Of a DNA stretch of 39,319 bases, positions 15,177 to 23,285 are shown piece after piece (the first letter of the stretch is position 1; each line of letters starts with the position of its first letter). The stretch comes from a virus. The translations under genes were made by a program, and so were the position numbers. The notes below the pieces were generated by a model. The model searched no databases, was not told the DNA's origin, and worked only from the letters and a program-made list of their open reading frames with translations. The stretch lies in IMG/VR virus record IMGVR_UViG_3300032271_001160, positions 1 through 39,319 of that record; one strand, given 5' to 3'.

Positions 15177-15244
15177 GGGGCGGACTCAGGTGAGACCTGA
15201 CGCGCCATCACGTCAGGTGCCGGGTTCGAGTCCCGGCCGCCCAA
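15177..15244 (+). tRNA. tRNA-like element, non-canonical
   Basis: 68 bases that fold like a tRNA: acceptor GGGGCGG (15,177-15,183) opposite CCGCCCA (15,237-15,243; the first pair is mismatched), a tiny D-arm-like CTC/GAG hairpin, a long arm CCTGACG/CGTCAGG with eight-base loop CGCCATCA, and a perfect T-arm CCGGG-TTCGAGT-CCCGG. The T-arm is canonical, but the anticodon loop has eight bases and no U33, and no CCA is encoded. It could be a degenerate tRNA, a tRNA mimic, or an att-like tRNA 3' end. Only the T-arm is certain. Confidence 0.4.
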
Positions 15245-15245
15245 T

Positions 15246-15268
15246 CACAGACACAGACACAGACACAG
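15246..15268 (+). repeat. CACAGA hexamer repeats
   Basis: About four tandem copies of CACAGA, followed by further CACCAGA-type units, fill the gap before the helicase gene (15,245-15,343). It is a purine-poor, unstructured leader. Confidence 0.6.
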
Positions 15269-15343
15269 TCACCAGACACCAGACACAAATCTTTAGTCAG
15301 ACACCTTGCACCACATAGCAACAGTAGAACGGGGATTAAGCCG

Positions 15344-17683
15344 ATGCACACGATTGACGGGGTTTTATCTCGCGTGGTGTTTCACGCACCCAACAAATGG
15401 AACCCGGCCGGTACGCCGTTCCTGATCGCCAAACTCGCCAACGGTACGACCGTGAAGGGCGAGATGAGACGGCCGGTAACAGGCGAACGATATCGTTTTC
15501 ATGGCGAAACCAAAATTCAGCGAGGATACGACGAGGCGTTTGTCTTCGTGGCGTACGAGCCGTTGGCAGACGAAACAGCATCAGGTGCGGAACAATACCT
15601 CGCCGCTCACATCGACGGTATCGGCCGAGGCAAAGCCAAATCGTTGGTCGAGCACCTGGGCGACGACACGCTCCATATCCTACGCACGACGCCCGAGCGA
15701 GCGTTGGAAGTGCGAGGTGTCACCGACGCGATTGTGGACGCCTTGCGCACACACTTTGAAGACGTTGCAGTGGACCCAATTGCGTTGGCAAAAGTGACGG
15801 ATCTGTTCCGTCGCAACGATCACCGGGTGCCGAAAATCGTAATCAAACAGATTGTCACAATCTGGAAAAGTGACGCACCTCAATACGTTCTCGAACACCC
15901 CTACAGACTTTTAGCGTTCGCTGGTATCGGCTGGAAAACTGCTGACAGTTTCGGCCAAACCACCGCCCAGTACCCGCCTGACGGTTTGGATCGTCAGATC
16001 GCCGCCATTGGCGAGGCAATGACACAGGTCTCATTGCAAGGGCACACGTACGCCAGTAAGGCCGAGATTAACAGTGCGGTGTTCTCACTGATCTCACACC
16101 TACCAACGGCCGAAGCGTGGGAACTGGCCACCGAGCAACAAGTGATCGTGCCCGTCGAGTCAGGGTACACAACGCCACGGCTCGCCAACGCCGAACAAAC
16201 CATCGCCACGCAGCTCAACATCCTGAGCGATGCGGCCGAACCGTTACCGTTCGCGTTGAATCGTGACGGCCTGGTGGGCGACCAGCTCGACGCGGTCTCG
16301 GTGATTGAACACCACGGGGTTTGCCTGCTGATCGGCCCGCCAGGCTGCGGCAAGTCTTGGACGGTGGCCAAGGTGATCAAGTGCCTGATGGCCCATGAGA
16401 TCACGTCCATCCAGGTGGTGGCCCCCACGGGCAAGGCCGCCAAACGTGCGGCCGAACTGCTGGCCAAACAAGGAATCAAACCCGGTGACGTACCATGTAT
16501 GACGATCCACCGAGCGTTGGCACCTGTGCCCAACTCGACCGACAGCGCAGGGGTACCCAGTCGAGACGCAAAACACGGACGCGGGCGCGATGAATTTTCG
16601 TTTGGTCGTGGGCCGAGCGATCCGCTTCAGTGTCAGTTTCTAGTGATTGACGAAGCGAGCATGGTAGACGTCAGGCTCGCCGCCAGTCTGCTGTCTGCTG
16701 TTGCACCAGGCACACGGTTACTAATCGTTGGCGATCAGAACCAGCTTCCCTCCGTTGGCCCTGGCTCGTTCCTGCGTGATCTGATTGCCGCCAACCTACC
16801 AACGGCCGAACTGTCACAGATCAAAAGGTCTGACGGCGGTGGCCGAGTGGTTCGTGCCTGTCACAGCATCAAAGATGGCCGCACACCCGAGCCCGCAACC
16901 GCACTCAGTTTACCAACGGAAAACTGGTTACATTTGGAGGTGTCCACGCCGGAGGAAATCGCACGCACAATCGTCGAGCTCCACGGCATGGCGAGCAACT
17001 ATGACCGGCTGTGGGATCTCCAGGTTGTCAGTCCACAACGTAGCAGATCGGCGATCGGTTGCGAGCACATCAACAACGCCCTGGCTTTCAAACTGAACGC
17101 CAACTGGCGAAGCGTGACCGGCGAACAACTGCCACCGTTCGTGATCGGCGACAAAGTGATCAGACGCAAAAACGGTGTCGTTGACGGTCTCCTCGAACTG
17201 GGCCCGGACTATGACCCAGACATTGACGAGATTGACGCCTACACCTGGCGGGACACCAACTACAAAATCGACCCGGTTGCTGTGGTCAACGGTGACCTAG
17301 GCACGATCCGCGATGTTGTGACGGTCAAAAACATCGGCTGTGTGATCGTCGAGTTCCGAGATCCCTACCGCCTGGTCCGTCTGCAATTTGCTGAGCATCA
17401 CCTACAACTGGCGTACGCGATCACCGTGCACTCGGCACAGGGTAGCGGGTTCCCGGTCACGATCGTACCTGTGCACTCGTCGATCTATTTTGACGACCGC
17501 ACTGGCCAGGGGCTGTGGTGCCGAGAGCTGATTTACACCGCGATCAGCCGGGCCGAGCAACTGCTGATCACCGTTGGCCAGGCAGAGGCAATCAAGACCG
17601 CGATTCGTCGGCAAACGGTGCACCGACGCCGAACACGCCTTGCCGGTCTGCTGGCGGCACAGTTTGAGGAGGTGGCAGTATGA
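15344..17683 (+). CDS. recD2: RecD2-type superfamily 1B DNA helicase
   Basis: 779 residues. The N-terminal part has helix-hairpin-helix segments (AAHIDGIGRGKAKSLVEHLG and FAGIGWKTADSFG). Then come the motor motifs: Walker A GPPGCGKS near residue 333, APTGKAAKRAAELL, Walker B LVIDEAS near 433, GDQNQLPSVGPG (motif III), and the C-terminal AYAITVHSAQGSGF (about 690) and YTAISRAEQLL (about 731). It is a 5'-3' helicase of the RecD2 type, length normal for the family. It ends by overlapping the nuclease gene (ATGA), so the two are probably coupled. Likely acts in phage DNA repair and recombination. Confidence 0.9.
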   Translation: MHTIDGVLSRVVFHAPNKWNPAGTPFLIAKLANGTTVKGEMRRPVTGERYRFHGETKIQRGYDEAFVFVAYEPLADETASGAEQYLAAHIDGIGRGKAKSLVEHLGDDTLHILRTTPERALEVRGVTDAIVDALRTHFEDVAVDPIALAKVTDLFRRNDHRVPKIVIKQIVTIWKSDAPQYVLEHPYRLLAFAGIGWKTADSFGQTTAQYPPDGLDRQIAAIGEAMTQVSLQGHTYASKAEINSAVFSLISHLPTAEAWELATEQQVIVPVESGYTTPRLANAEQTIATQLNILSDAAEPLPFALNRDGLVGDQLDAVSVIEHHGVCLLIGPPGCGKSWTVAKVIKCLMAHEITSIQVVAPTGKAAKRAAELLAKQGIKPGDVPCMTIHRALAPVPNSTDSAGVPSRDAKHGRGRDEFSFGRGPSDPLQCQFLVIDEASMVDVRLAASLLSAVAPGTRLLIVGDQNQLPSVGPGSFLRDLIAANLPTAELSQIKRSDGGGRVVRACHSIKDGRTPEPATALSLPTENWLHLEVSTPEEIARTIVELHGMASNYDRLWDLQVVSPQRSRSAIGCEHINNALAFKLNANWRSVTGEQLPPFVIGDKVIRRKNGVVDGLLELGPDYDPDIDEIDAYTWRDTNYKIDPVAVVNGDLGTIRDVVTVKNIGCVIVEFRDPYRLVRLQFAEHHLQLAYAITVHSAQGSGFPVTIVPVHSSIYFDDRTGQGLWCRELIYTAISRAEQLLITVGQAEAIKTAIRRQTVHRRRTRLAGLLAAQFEEVAV

Positions 17684-18372
17684 TTGCCAACGCGACTACT
17701 ACCAACGCGACTACTACCAACGCAGCTACCGCCACTACTGCCACCGCTACCGCCCCTGAAAAGACCGTCCCGTCCACCTGCGAAATCATCATCGACACCC
17801 GCGAGCAAAAGCCGTACGAATTCAAAACCCTGAGAGCCAACGCCGACCAGGGCCACGCACGAATCATCGTGCCAACGCTCCGGCTGGCTCTCACCGTTGG
17901 TGACTACTCGGTACGCGGCATGGCCGAGCTCGTAACCGTCGAACGCAAATCCAAGGAAGACCTGTATTCATCCATCGGCCAACGCCGCGATAACTTCGCT
18001 CAACGGATGAAAACGATGGGCGCAATGGCCATGTCTGCGGTGGTTGTCGAAGCCGACTGGGCCAGCCTGCTACTCGACCCACCTAAACACAGCAAATTAC
18101 ACCCGCGATCACTAAGTCGCACAATCCTATCGTGGATGATCCGCCACCCGCGCGTGCACTGGTTGATGCTGCCTGATCGGGCCACCGCTGAGGTGATGAC
18201 GTACCGATTTCTTGAACGGTTCCACACGTTTTGGCTTGAGGGCCGAACGTTCGACCAGGAGCTATTCAAAGAAAACCACGCCGCAACGCTTGAACCGAAC
18301 CGCTGGATCGCACCTTGGGAAAAACAGGCCACCGGCGAACCAATCACGGAGGCCAACAATGAGCAGTCATGA
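17680..18372 (+). CDS. ERCC4-type (XPF/Mus81-like) nuclease
   Basis: 230 residues. The active-site pattern is present: IIIDTREQ (D39, R41, E42), GDY at 74-76, and ERKS with ERK at 88-90. This GDxnERKxxxD-type fold cuts branched or flapped DNA. It has only the nuclease domain; there is no HhH2 tail. The first ~25 residues are low complexity (Asn/Ala/Thr) encoded by a 15-bp repeat. It overlaps both neighbours and sits between a helicase and a primase, so it may resolve recombination or replication intermediates with the Bet-type annealase. Confidence 0.85.
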   Translation: MIANATTTNATTTNAATATTATATAPEKTVPSTCEIIIDTREQKPYEFKTLRANADQGHARIIVPTLRLALTVGDYSVRGMAELVTVERKSKEDLYSSIGQRRDNFAQRMKTMGAMAMSAVVVEADWASLLLDPPKHSKLHPRSLSRTILSWMIRHPRVHWLMLPDRATAEVMTYRFLERFHTFWLEGRTFDQELFKENHAATLEPNRWIAPWEKQATGEPITEANNEQS

Positions 18373-20749
18373 TCCTGTGCAACTGGTACTCACGCGCCTC
18401 GAATCGTTAGGATGTGACCCTCGCTCTGTGGGTAACCACCAATGGGAATCGCGGTGCCCGTCGCACGGTGGAAGCCGTCACAACCTGGCGGTCAGCGTTG
18501 GTGATGCAGGCAACGCTCTGCTTCACTGTTTTCATGAGCCTAGTTGCTCGGTTGACGACGTTGCGAGTGCGCTCGATCTTACGCTCAAAGACCTTCGACC
18601 GGACGCAGGACACACGACCGGACACACCAACAGTCAGACTGTTAACGTGCCACTCACGCCAACGTTGGCACCCGGATTCACACCAACAGCAGCAGCAACG
18701 CCAGCCAAGCGAACCAAAGCCGATCGACCAGGTTTTCCTACGGTCTACGCTGCCGCTGCCTGGGCACTGAAAAAACATCAGGCCGTCAGTACGACCGGCT
18801 GGTTCTATCACAACCCCATTGGCGAGGAAGTGTACGCAGTCATCCGGCTCAACTTTGCCGATGGCTCAAAGTCTTACAAGCCGGTCCACCGTGGCACCAA
18901 CGGTGGCTGGCGGTTCGGTGACCCGCGCGGGTTGCTGCCGCTTTATCACCTGCCCGAGCTTACCCGGCCCGGTCAAATCATCGTATGCGAGGGCGAGAAG
19001 GCCGCCGACGTGGCTCGCACGTTGGCAGGGATCGGCACGACCTCGGCACACGGCAGCAAAAGCGCCGCCAAATCTGACTGGGGACCGTTGGCCGGTCGAG
19101 ACGTGGTGATCGTGCCAGACAACGACGCACCAGGTGCAGCGTACGCCAACGCCGTTGGTGCGATCCTGACCCGGTTGAACCCGCCCGCCAACGTGCGGAT
19201 CTTAGACCTTGCCACGATCTGGACCGCACCCGAACCCCTGGTAGACGGTGCCGATCTAGTTGACTGGGTCCAGCACCAGACCACCACACAGCACACCGAC
19301 GTGCAGTTTGTGAACGCAGTCATCAACGCACCGGCCTGGTCGCCGCCAGCAGGACACAACACCAGCGGGCCGAAAGCTGGCACCGGCCCAAGCGATGATA
19401 GCGGGTGGCCGCTCACCGAGCTGGGCAACGCCAATCGTTTCTTGTACCACCACGGCACCGACGTTCGACATTGTCACCTGTGGGGTAAGTGGTTGATCTG
19501 GGACGGTAAACGTTGGGATGTCGACGTGACCGGCAAAGCTCTTGACCTTGCCAGCGAGAACGCCAACACGATCCTGTTCGACCTTGACCACGCGACCGGC
19601 GACAAGGACGAACGCAAACGCATCATCGAGTGGTGGCGATCCTCGCAAGGCCGCCGCCGGTGCGAGTCCACCTTGGCGTTGGCAGCGACCAAGGGCGACA
19701 CACCAGTTCGGCCGGACCAATTTGACGCTGACCCCTGGTTGTTGAACGTTGCCAACGGCACGATCGACCTGCGAACAGGCACCCTCAGACCACACACCAG
19801 GGCGGACTTGCTCACCAAAATCTGTCCATGGGAATATCACCCGGACGCCGAGTGCCCATTGTGGGTGGCGGTAATGAACAAGTTTTTCGCCAGGCCAGAC
19901 GAAGCCGACCGCGACGACCTGATCTCATACTTCCAACGGTTGGCCGGATATGCCCTCACTGGTGTAATCCGTGAGCACGTGCTACCTGTGGCATTCGGCA
20001 CCGGCTCGAACGGCAAGAGCACGATCCTCGGCACCCTACAAGCGATGTTGGGCGACGATTACGCCTGCCCTGCTCCACGGTCACTGCTGCTCGCTAAAGC
20101 ACACGACAGCCACCCAACGGAGGTGGCCAAGCTACACCAGAAACGATTGGTGTTGGCGATCGAAACCGAACAGGGGCGGCGGTTTGACGAGGCGTTGGTC
20201 AAGGAGTTGACCGGCGGCGACAAGTTGAGCGCTCGCCGGATGCGTGAAGACTTTTGGGAGTTCAACCCGACACACAAAATCATCCTGTGCACCAACCACA
20301 AACCAGCCGTTCGCGGCACTGACCACGGTATCTGGCGACGGCTGCAACTGATCCCGTTTACGGTCACGATCAAAGACGGTGAAGCCGACCGCACGGTGCC
20401 CGACAAGCTCAAAGCTGAGATGCCGGGCATCCTGGCGTGGTGCGTTCGAGGATGCCTTCAGTGGCAGGAGATCGGCCTGGAGCCGCCGCCTGAGATCGCA
20501 GAAGCAACGCAAGAGTACCGAAGCGACCAGGACAAGCTCGGTGCGTTTATCGAGGAAAACACGTTGCAAGGTCCAGACTACCGCGTGCGAGCCGGGGAGT
20601 TGTACGACAGGTACAAACTGTGGTGCGAGGCGACCGGCGAGCATCAGATGAGCATGACCGCTTTCGGTAACTCTATAAATGAAAGGGGGTTTCAGCGACA
20701 AAAGACCATGACAGGCCGGTTTATTATTGGCCTGGCAGTACCGCAATAA
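18359..20749 (+). CDS. Primase-helicase (zinc ribbon, TOPRIM, D5/SF3 helicase)
   Basis: 796 residues from ATG 18359; the upstream in-frame extension to 18,212 lacks a ribosome site and overlaps the nuclease gene. A CHC2-like zinc ribbon uses C33, H36, C57 and C63. A TOPRIM segment (IIVCEGEKAADV ... VIVPDNDAPGAAYA) lies at about 207-260. The helicase half carries a D5 N-terminal domain and Walker A FGTGSNGKST near 547-556, followed by IETEQGRRFDE and a WRRLQLIPF segment of SF3 helicases. It should both unwind and prime phage DNA. The iteron array just downstream may be its origin. Confidence 0.9.
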   Translation: MSSHDPVQLVLTRLESLGCDPRSVGNHQWESRCPSHGGSRHNLAVSVGDAGNALLHCFHEPSCSVDDVASALDLTLKDLRPDAGHTTGHTNSQTVNVPLTPTLAPGFTPTAAATPAKRTKADRPGFPTVYAAAAWALKKHQAVSTTGWFYHNPIGEEVYAVIRLNFADGSKSYKPVHRGTNGGWRFGDPRGLLPLYHLPELTRPGQIIVCEGEKAADVARTLAGIGTTSAHGSKSAAKSDWGPLAGRDVVIVPDNDAPGAAYANAVGAILTRLNPPANVRILDLATIWTAPEPLVDGADLVDWVQHQTTTQHTDVQFVNAVINAPAWSPPAGHNTSGPKAGTGPSDDSGWPLTELGNANRFLYHHGTDVRHCHLWGKWLIWDGKRWDVDVTGKALDLASENANTILFDLDHATGDKDERKRIIEWWRSSQGRRRCESTLALAATKGDTPVRPDQFDADPWLLNVANGTIDLRTGTLRPHTRADLLTKICPWEYHPDAECPLWVAVMNKFFARPDEADRDDLISYFQRLAGYALTGVIREHVLPVAFGTGSNGKSTILGTLQAMLGDDYACPAPRSLLLAKAHDSHPTEVAKLHQKRLVLAIETEQGRRFDEALVKELTGGDKLSARRMREDFWEFNPTHKIILCTNHKPAVRGTDHGIWRRLQLIPFTVTIKDGEADRTVPDKLKAEMPGILAWCVRGCLQWQEIGLEPPPEIAEATQEYRSDQDKLGAFIEENTLQGPDYRVRAGELYDRYKLWCEATGEHQMSMTAFGNSINERGFQRQKTMTGRFIIGLAVPQ

Positions 20750-20761
20750 CCGCATAACAAC

Positions 20762-20901
20762 CATGACGGGTATGACGGGTTGCCGGGTTTTCTATTATCC
20801 GTCCCATAGCGCTGTCTTGTATGTACGCGTGGCACACGCACTCGCGCACACACACAGGGAAGGTATACGGAAAAGTGTTCAGACCCGTCATACCCGTCAT
20901 G
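20762..20901. other. Inverted iteron array, candidate replication origin
   Basis: A 19-base arm (20,762-20,780) is repeated as a perfect inverse at 20,883-20,901. Each arm is itself two direct nine-base units ATGACGGGT, so there are four iterons, two facing each way, around a 102-base spacer. The array starts 13 bases after the primase-helicase gene. This is what an origin or a regulatory loop looks like. The surrounding 227 bases hold no other gene. Confidence 0.55.
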
Positions 20902-20976
20902 CAAACGATCAACCAACCTCAACCACCAACCAACCTCAACCACTAACCACCTACCAACGACCAGGAGCACAACCAC

Positions 20977-21210
20977 ATGACAAAGGACGAAGCACTGACC
21001 GACGCCCAATGGCATATTGACCACGGCACACGGCCGAGCGTGGAAACCACGATAGCGTTGATGAATCAAATTGAGGCGCTCTGCCGCAAGTTAGTGAATG
21101 CCGAACTACAACAGCAAGTTACCGAGAACCGCGTGACCAGTGCGTTAGACAGCCTTACTTACTGGCGAGCGCGTGCCGAACGTGCGGAGGCCGAGAACCA
21201 CAAGCTATGA
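20977..21210 (+). CDS. Coiled-coil early protein, possibly frameshifted
   Basis: 77 residues from ATG 20977, after the leader CCAACGACCAGGAGCAC that recurs before the gene at 22,362. The C-terminal part (WRARAERAEAENHKL) carries the coiled-coil cassette shared with the two following genes. The stop TGA at 21,208-21,210 sits in CTATGAC. In the +1 frame a 28-codon open stretch continues to TGA at 21,290-21,292, which overlaps the next ATG in the same style as other junctions here. The gene may be truncated by a frameshift or use +1 recoding. Confidence 0.6.
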   Translation: MTKDEALTDAQWHIDHGTRPSVETTIALMNQIEALCRKLVNAELQQQVTENRVTSALDSLTYWRARAERAEAENHKL

Positions 21211-21291
21211 CCGTTGCGGATATTACGACACCCGCGACGAAGCGATTGACGCCGCCGCAGGTATTGGCACAAACACGAAAGAGGGGGAGTG

Positions 21292-21609
21292 ATGAATCAA
21301 CACGAGTACAACCGTAAATGTCACTGTCCGTCATGTCACGATACAGAAATCGGACAACTTGAAGCCGAAATCGAAGCACTTCGCCAACGTGCCGAGCGTG
21401 CGGAGGTCGCCCTACAGTGGAGGCCGATAGAGACGGCACCGAGGGACGGTACTTTTGTTTTGACACGCAGTCCGTATGGCCAAGTGTGTCAAGATTTTGC
21501 TGATTCGAATTCATCCGAAATGATTTGTCAATCATGGAGCGGCAATCCTACTCACTGGATGCCACTTCCACCACCACCAGACGCCGCCGGGACGGGAGAG
21601 GGGGAGTGA
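21292..21609 (+). CDS. DUF551-like early protein with coiled-coil cassette
   Basis: 105 residues from ATG 21292; a GTG one codon upstream is also possible. The C-terminal half matches the DUF551 pattern of phage Ea22-like proteins: RPIETAPRDGTFVLTR ... NPTHWMPLPPPPD. The middle has ALRQRAERAEVALQ, the cassette shared with its neighbours. Function is unknown; these proteins vary strongly between phages. It overlaps the next gene (TGATG). Confidence 0.65.
   Translation: MNQHEYNRKCHCPSCHDTEIGQLEAEIEALRQRAERAEVALQWRPIETAPRDGTFVLTRSPYGQVCQDFADSNSSEMICQSWSGNPTHWMPLPPPPDAAGTGEGE
21376..21407 (+). repeat. 32-bp coiled-coil cassette, copy 1
   Basis: Coding repeat (GCACTTCGCCAACGTGCCGA plus twelve bases) matching 21,780-21,811 with one mismatch. 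A shorter related copy is at about 21,172-21,190 in the preceding gene. All three copies encode an AERAE core. Confidence 0.85.
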
Positions 21610-21995
21610 TGAGCGACGACACCGAAGACGACACCGAATTATTGTGTGACTCGTGCGGCTGTGCAGAATGCGAGGTTGATGACAACGGCCTCATTGGGAC
21701 GCCATATGGAATACTGTGTGGCTCGTGTCATTGGACACACATTTTAATTGACCTACGCGATACTCAAGCCGACAACACCGCACTTCGCCAACGTGCCGAA
21801 CGTGCGGAGGTGGAAATAGATTTGTACGCTCGCAGCATTGGGTGGGACAATCATTGCGAATATTGGGTTCTGCCGGACGGTAAGGTCAAAGTCCATATTT
21901 GGCCAGGCGCATTTTACGTGTTAAAGTCAGGCATTGGTCAGGCCGTCATTGCAATTCGAGCCAGAGCCGCCGATGCGGCAGAGGGGAACCAATAG
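21609..21995 (+). CDS. Zinc-finger-like early protein with coiled-coil cassette
   Basis: 128 residues from ATG 21609, which overlaps the previous TGA. The N-terminus is acidic then has CDSCGCAEC ... CGSCHW, a zinc-ribbon-like arrangement. The middle (NTALRQRAERAEVEID) is the shared coiled-coil cassette; the C-terminus is beta-like with several aromatic residues. It looks like a composite of exchangeable modules. No function is recognised. Confidence 0.55.
   Translation: MSDDTEDDTELLCDSCGCAECEVDDNGLIGTPYGILCGSCHWTHILIDLRDTQADNTALRQRAERAEVEIDLYARSIGWDNHCEYWVLPDGKVKVHIWPGAFYVLKSGIGQAVIAIRARAADAAEGNQ
21780..21811 (+). repeat. 32-bp coiled-coil cassette, copy 2
   Basis: Same as 21,376-21,407 except one base. 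It is in frame in both genes. Confidence 0.85.
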
Positions 21996-22261
21996 TGTCA
22001 CCTACACCGTCGCCCACACCCACACCCACACCTCACAACCAGGCATCAGCCCTGCTCGACCTCCTCGAAACCACGTGCGGGTGTCACGTGTGCTCTTACG
22101 GTGGCGATGTGGTGGTGACATGGCCGGTAACCACGACGCCAAGCGACGAGCTTGAGTTGTCGCTCCGTCAACAAAAGTTTGAACTGATGCAGATACTGCA
22201 CGCACGCCGCAAGGTGGCCGAGTTTCAGCGACGACTAAAACGGCTCAAGGGGCAACAGTAA
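21995..22261 (+). CDS. TubC-docking-like small protein (tentative)
   Basis: 88 residues from GTG 21995, overlapping TAG of the gene before, with GAGGGG eight bases upstream. A Pro/Thr-rich leader is followed by a small domain: LLDLLETTCGCHVCSYGGDVVVTWP, then SLRQQKFELMQIL. The order long helix, strand pair, helix with an LRxxKxELxxxL end resembles the TubC N-terminal docking fold seen in several phage proteins. This is a weak similarity. The C-terminus is basic. Confidence 0.45.
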   Translation: MSPTPSPTPTPTPHNQASALLDLLETTCGCHVCSYGGDVVVTWPVTTTPSDELELSLRQQKFELMQILHARRKVAEFQRRLKRLKGQQ

Positions 22262-22361
22262 ACCAACCAACAGTAGACCAACCAACAGTCAACACTTACC
22301 AACGTACCAACGCACAACCAGCAACCAACGCACAACACCCAACCAACGACCAGGAGCACGC
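22262..22361 (+). other. ACCAAC-rich spacer
   Basis: About 100 bases built mostly of ACCAAC/CCAACG units with few G, ending in the ribosome-site leader CCAACGACCAGGAGCAC. The RNA would be nearly unstructured. Similar spacers precede 22,795, 27,217 and 27,956. Confidence 0.6.
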
Positions 22362-22721
22362 ATGGCCGTCACCATCACGATCCATGACGGATCGGCAATC
22401 TCAGTCAAAAACGGTGCGATTATTATTACACCGTCAGCAGTCATGCCAACGACAGCAGCAGCAACGACAGCATCAACAACAGCACCGGTGCCGACACCAA
22501 CGCAAACGCAACCGCAACCGAAACACGCTTACGCAGGATTAAAACTAGATCAAGCGTGCGATGTGATCCAAGAGGCATTTAGTGGTCACTCGATCGTACA
22601 CCGATCGGTTATTGCGTTGGCTGGAAAACGACACGGTATTTCGACCGGGAATCTGTTTCGTGCCCGTCAACGTATGGGCATCACGATCAAAGATTGCCAC
22701 TGGATCTGGCCAAACAACTAA
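22362..22721 (+). CDS. Putative winged-helix-like protein
   Basis: 119 residues from ATG 22362 behind CAGGAGCA. A Thr/Ala/Pro-rich linker (about 29-52) leads to a C-terminal domain HGISTGNLFRARQRMGITIKD, which has the layout of the winged helix found at the end of some phage DNA-binding proteins (helix, LxRARxxxGI, then a wing with a Trp). The N-terminal 28 residues (ITIHDGSAISVKNG) form short strands. It may be a small DNA-binding regulator, tentatively. Confidence 0.5.
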   Translation: MAVTITIHDGSAISVKNGAIIITPSAVMPTTAAATTASTTAPVPTPTQTQPQPKHAYAGLKLDQACDVIQEAFSGHSIVHRSVIALAGKRHGISTGNLFRARQRMGITIKDCHWIWPNN

Positions 22722-22794
22722 CACTTGACTAACACCCAACCACATTCCACCACACACAACCAACACTTACCACCACCAACGAGAGAACAACACG

Positions 22795-22995
22795 ATGTTA
22801 GTTCTAAGTCGAAAACTTGACGAAAAAATTGAGATTGCCAGCGGCGACGTAATCATCCAGATCGTAGGCATTAACCGCGACACCGTACGTCTCGGCATCA
22901 CAGCACCTAGCGATATTCTGATTTTACGAGGTGAACTTGCCGAACGTCAGCGCGACGACGAACAACTGCGCCGGATTGCTGGAGGGCCGAAGTAA
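22795..22995 (+). CDS. csrA: CsrA/RsmA-type carbon storage regulator
   Basis: 66 residues, normal family length. The fold pattern is intact: MLVLSRKL at the start (L4), VIIQIVGINRDTVRLGITAP in the centre (quoted in part: VRLGITAP), and LILRGEL, where R45 corresponds to the RNA-contacting Arg44 of E. coli CsrA. CsrA dimers bind GGA motifs in mRNA leaders and usually block translation. ATG 22795 follows GAGAG. It overlaps the next gene (TAATG). Phage-encoded CsrA would allow control of host or phage mRNAs; a candidate phage target is at 26,758-26,796. Confidence 0.9.
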   Translation: MLVLSRKLDEKIEIASGDVIIQIVGINRDTVRLGITAPSDILILRGELAERQRDDEQLRRIAGGPK

Positions 22996-23285
22996 TGTTT
23001 GCACCATCACAACAGATAACGCACACTCCAGCATACACACCAACGCAACAACCAACGCTCAAGGCGATCTGTCAGGGGTACTACCGAGAGCACCGCAAAA
23101 TCCTTCGCAATTGGGAGAAGCTGACGGTGACCGGAGCAATCAAGCTAGGTAACCCGCACGGTACAAAGTTCAAACGCAAGCCAAAGCCACGCAAGCCGCC
23201 AGCCTGGGGACAACCGCGTAGCCGTGGTGGTTACCACAAACTCAAAACACTCGCAACCGCCAACGCAGGAGCCACCGCACCATGA
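22995..23285 (+). CDS. Small basic protein, unknown
   Basis: 96 residues, with a basic centre (KFKRKPKPRKPPAWGQPRSRGG) that could bind nucleic acid and no visible signal or membrane segment. It starts at ATG 22995 overlapping the CsrA stop and ends overlapping the next gene (ATGA at 23,282), so it is cotranslated with csrA. A functional link to CsrA is possible but only by position. Confidence 0.5.
   Translation: MFAPSQQITHTPAYTPTQQPTLKAICQGYYREHRKILRNWEKLTVTGAIKLGNPHGTKFKRKPKPRKPPAWGQPRSRGGYHKLKTLATANAGATAP

Noticed and set aside
15177-15244. Use of the tRNA-like 3' end as attP
   Set aside because: It lies about nine kilobases from int, while a better attP candidate adjoins int. Kept only as a tRNA-like feature.
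18212-18358. Upstream extension of the primase-helicase
   Set aside because: No ribosome site and overlap with the nuclease gene; ATG 18359 gives a normal zinc-ribbon start.
20727-21020. Small ORF across the iteron array
   Set aside because: It runs through the inverted iterons and the Thr/Pro-rich spacer and overlaps the gene at 20,977. No ribosome site.
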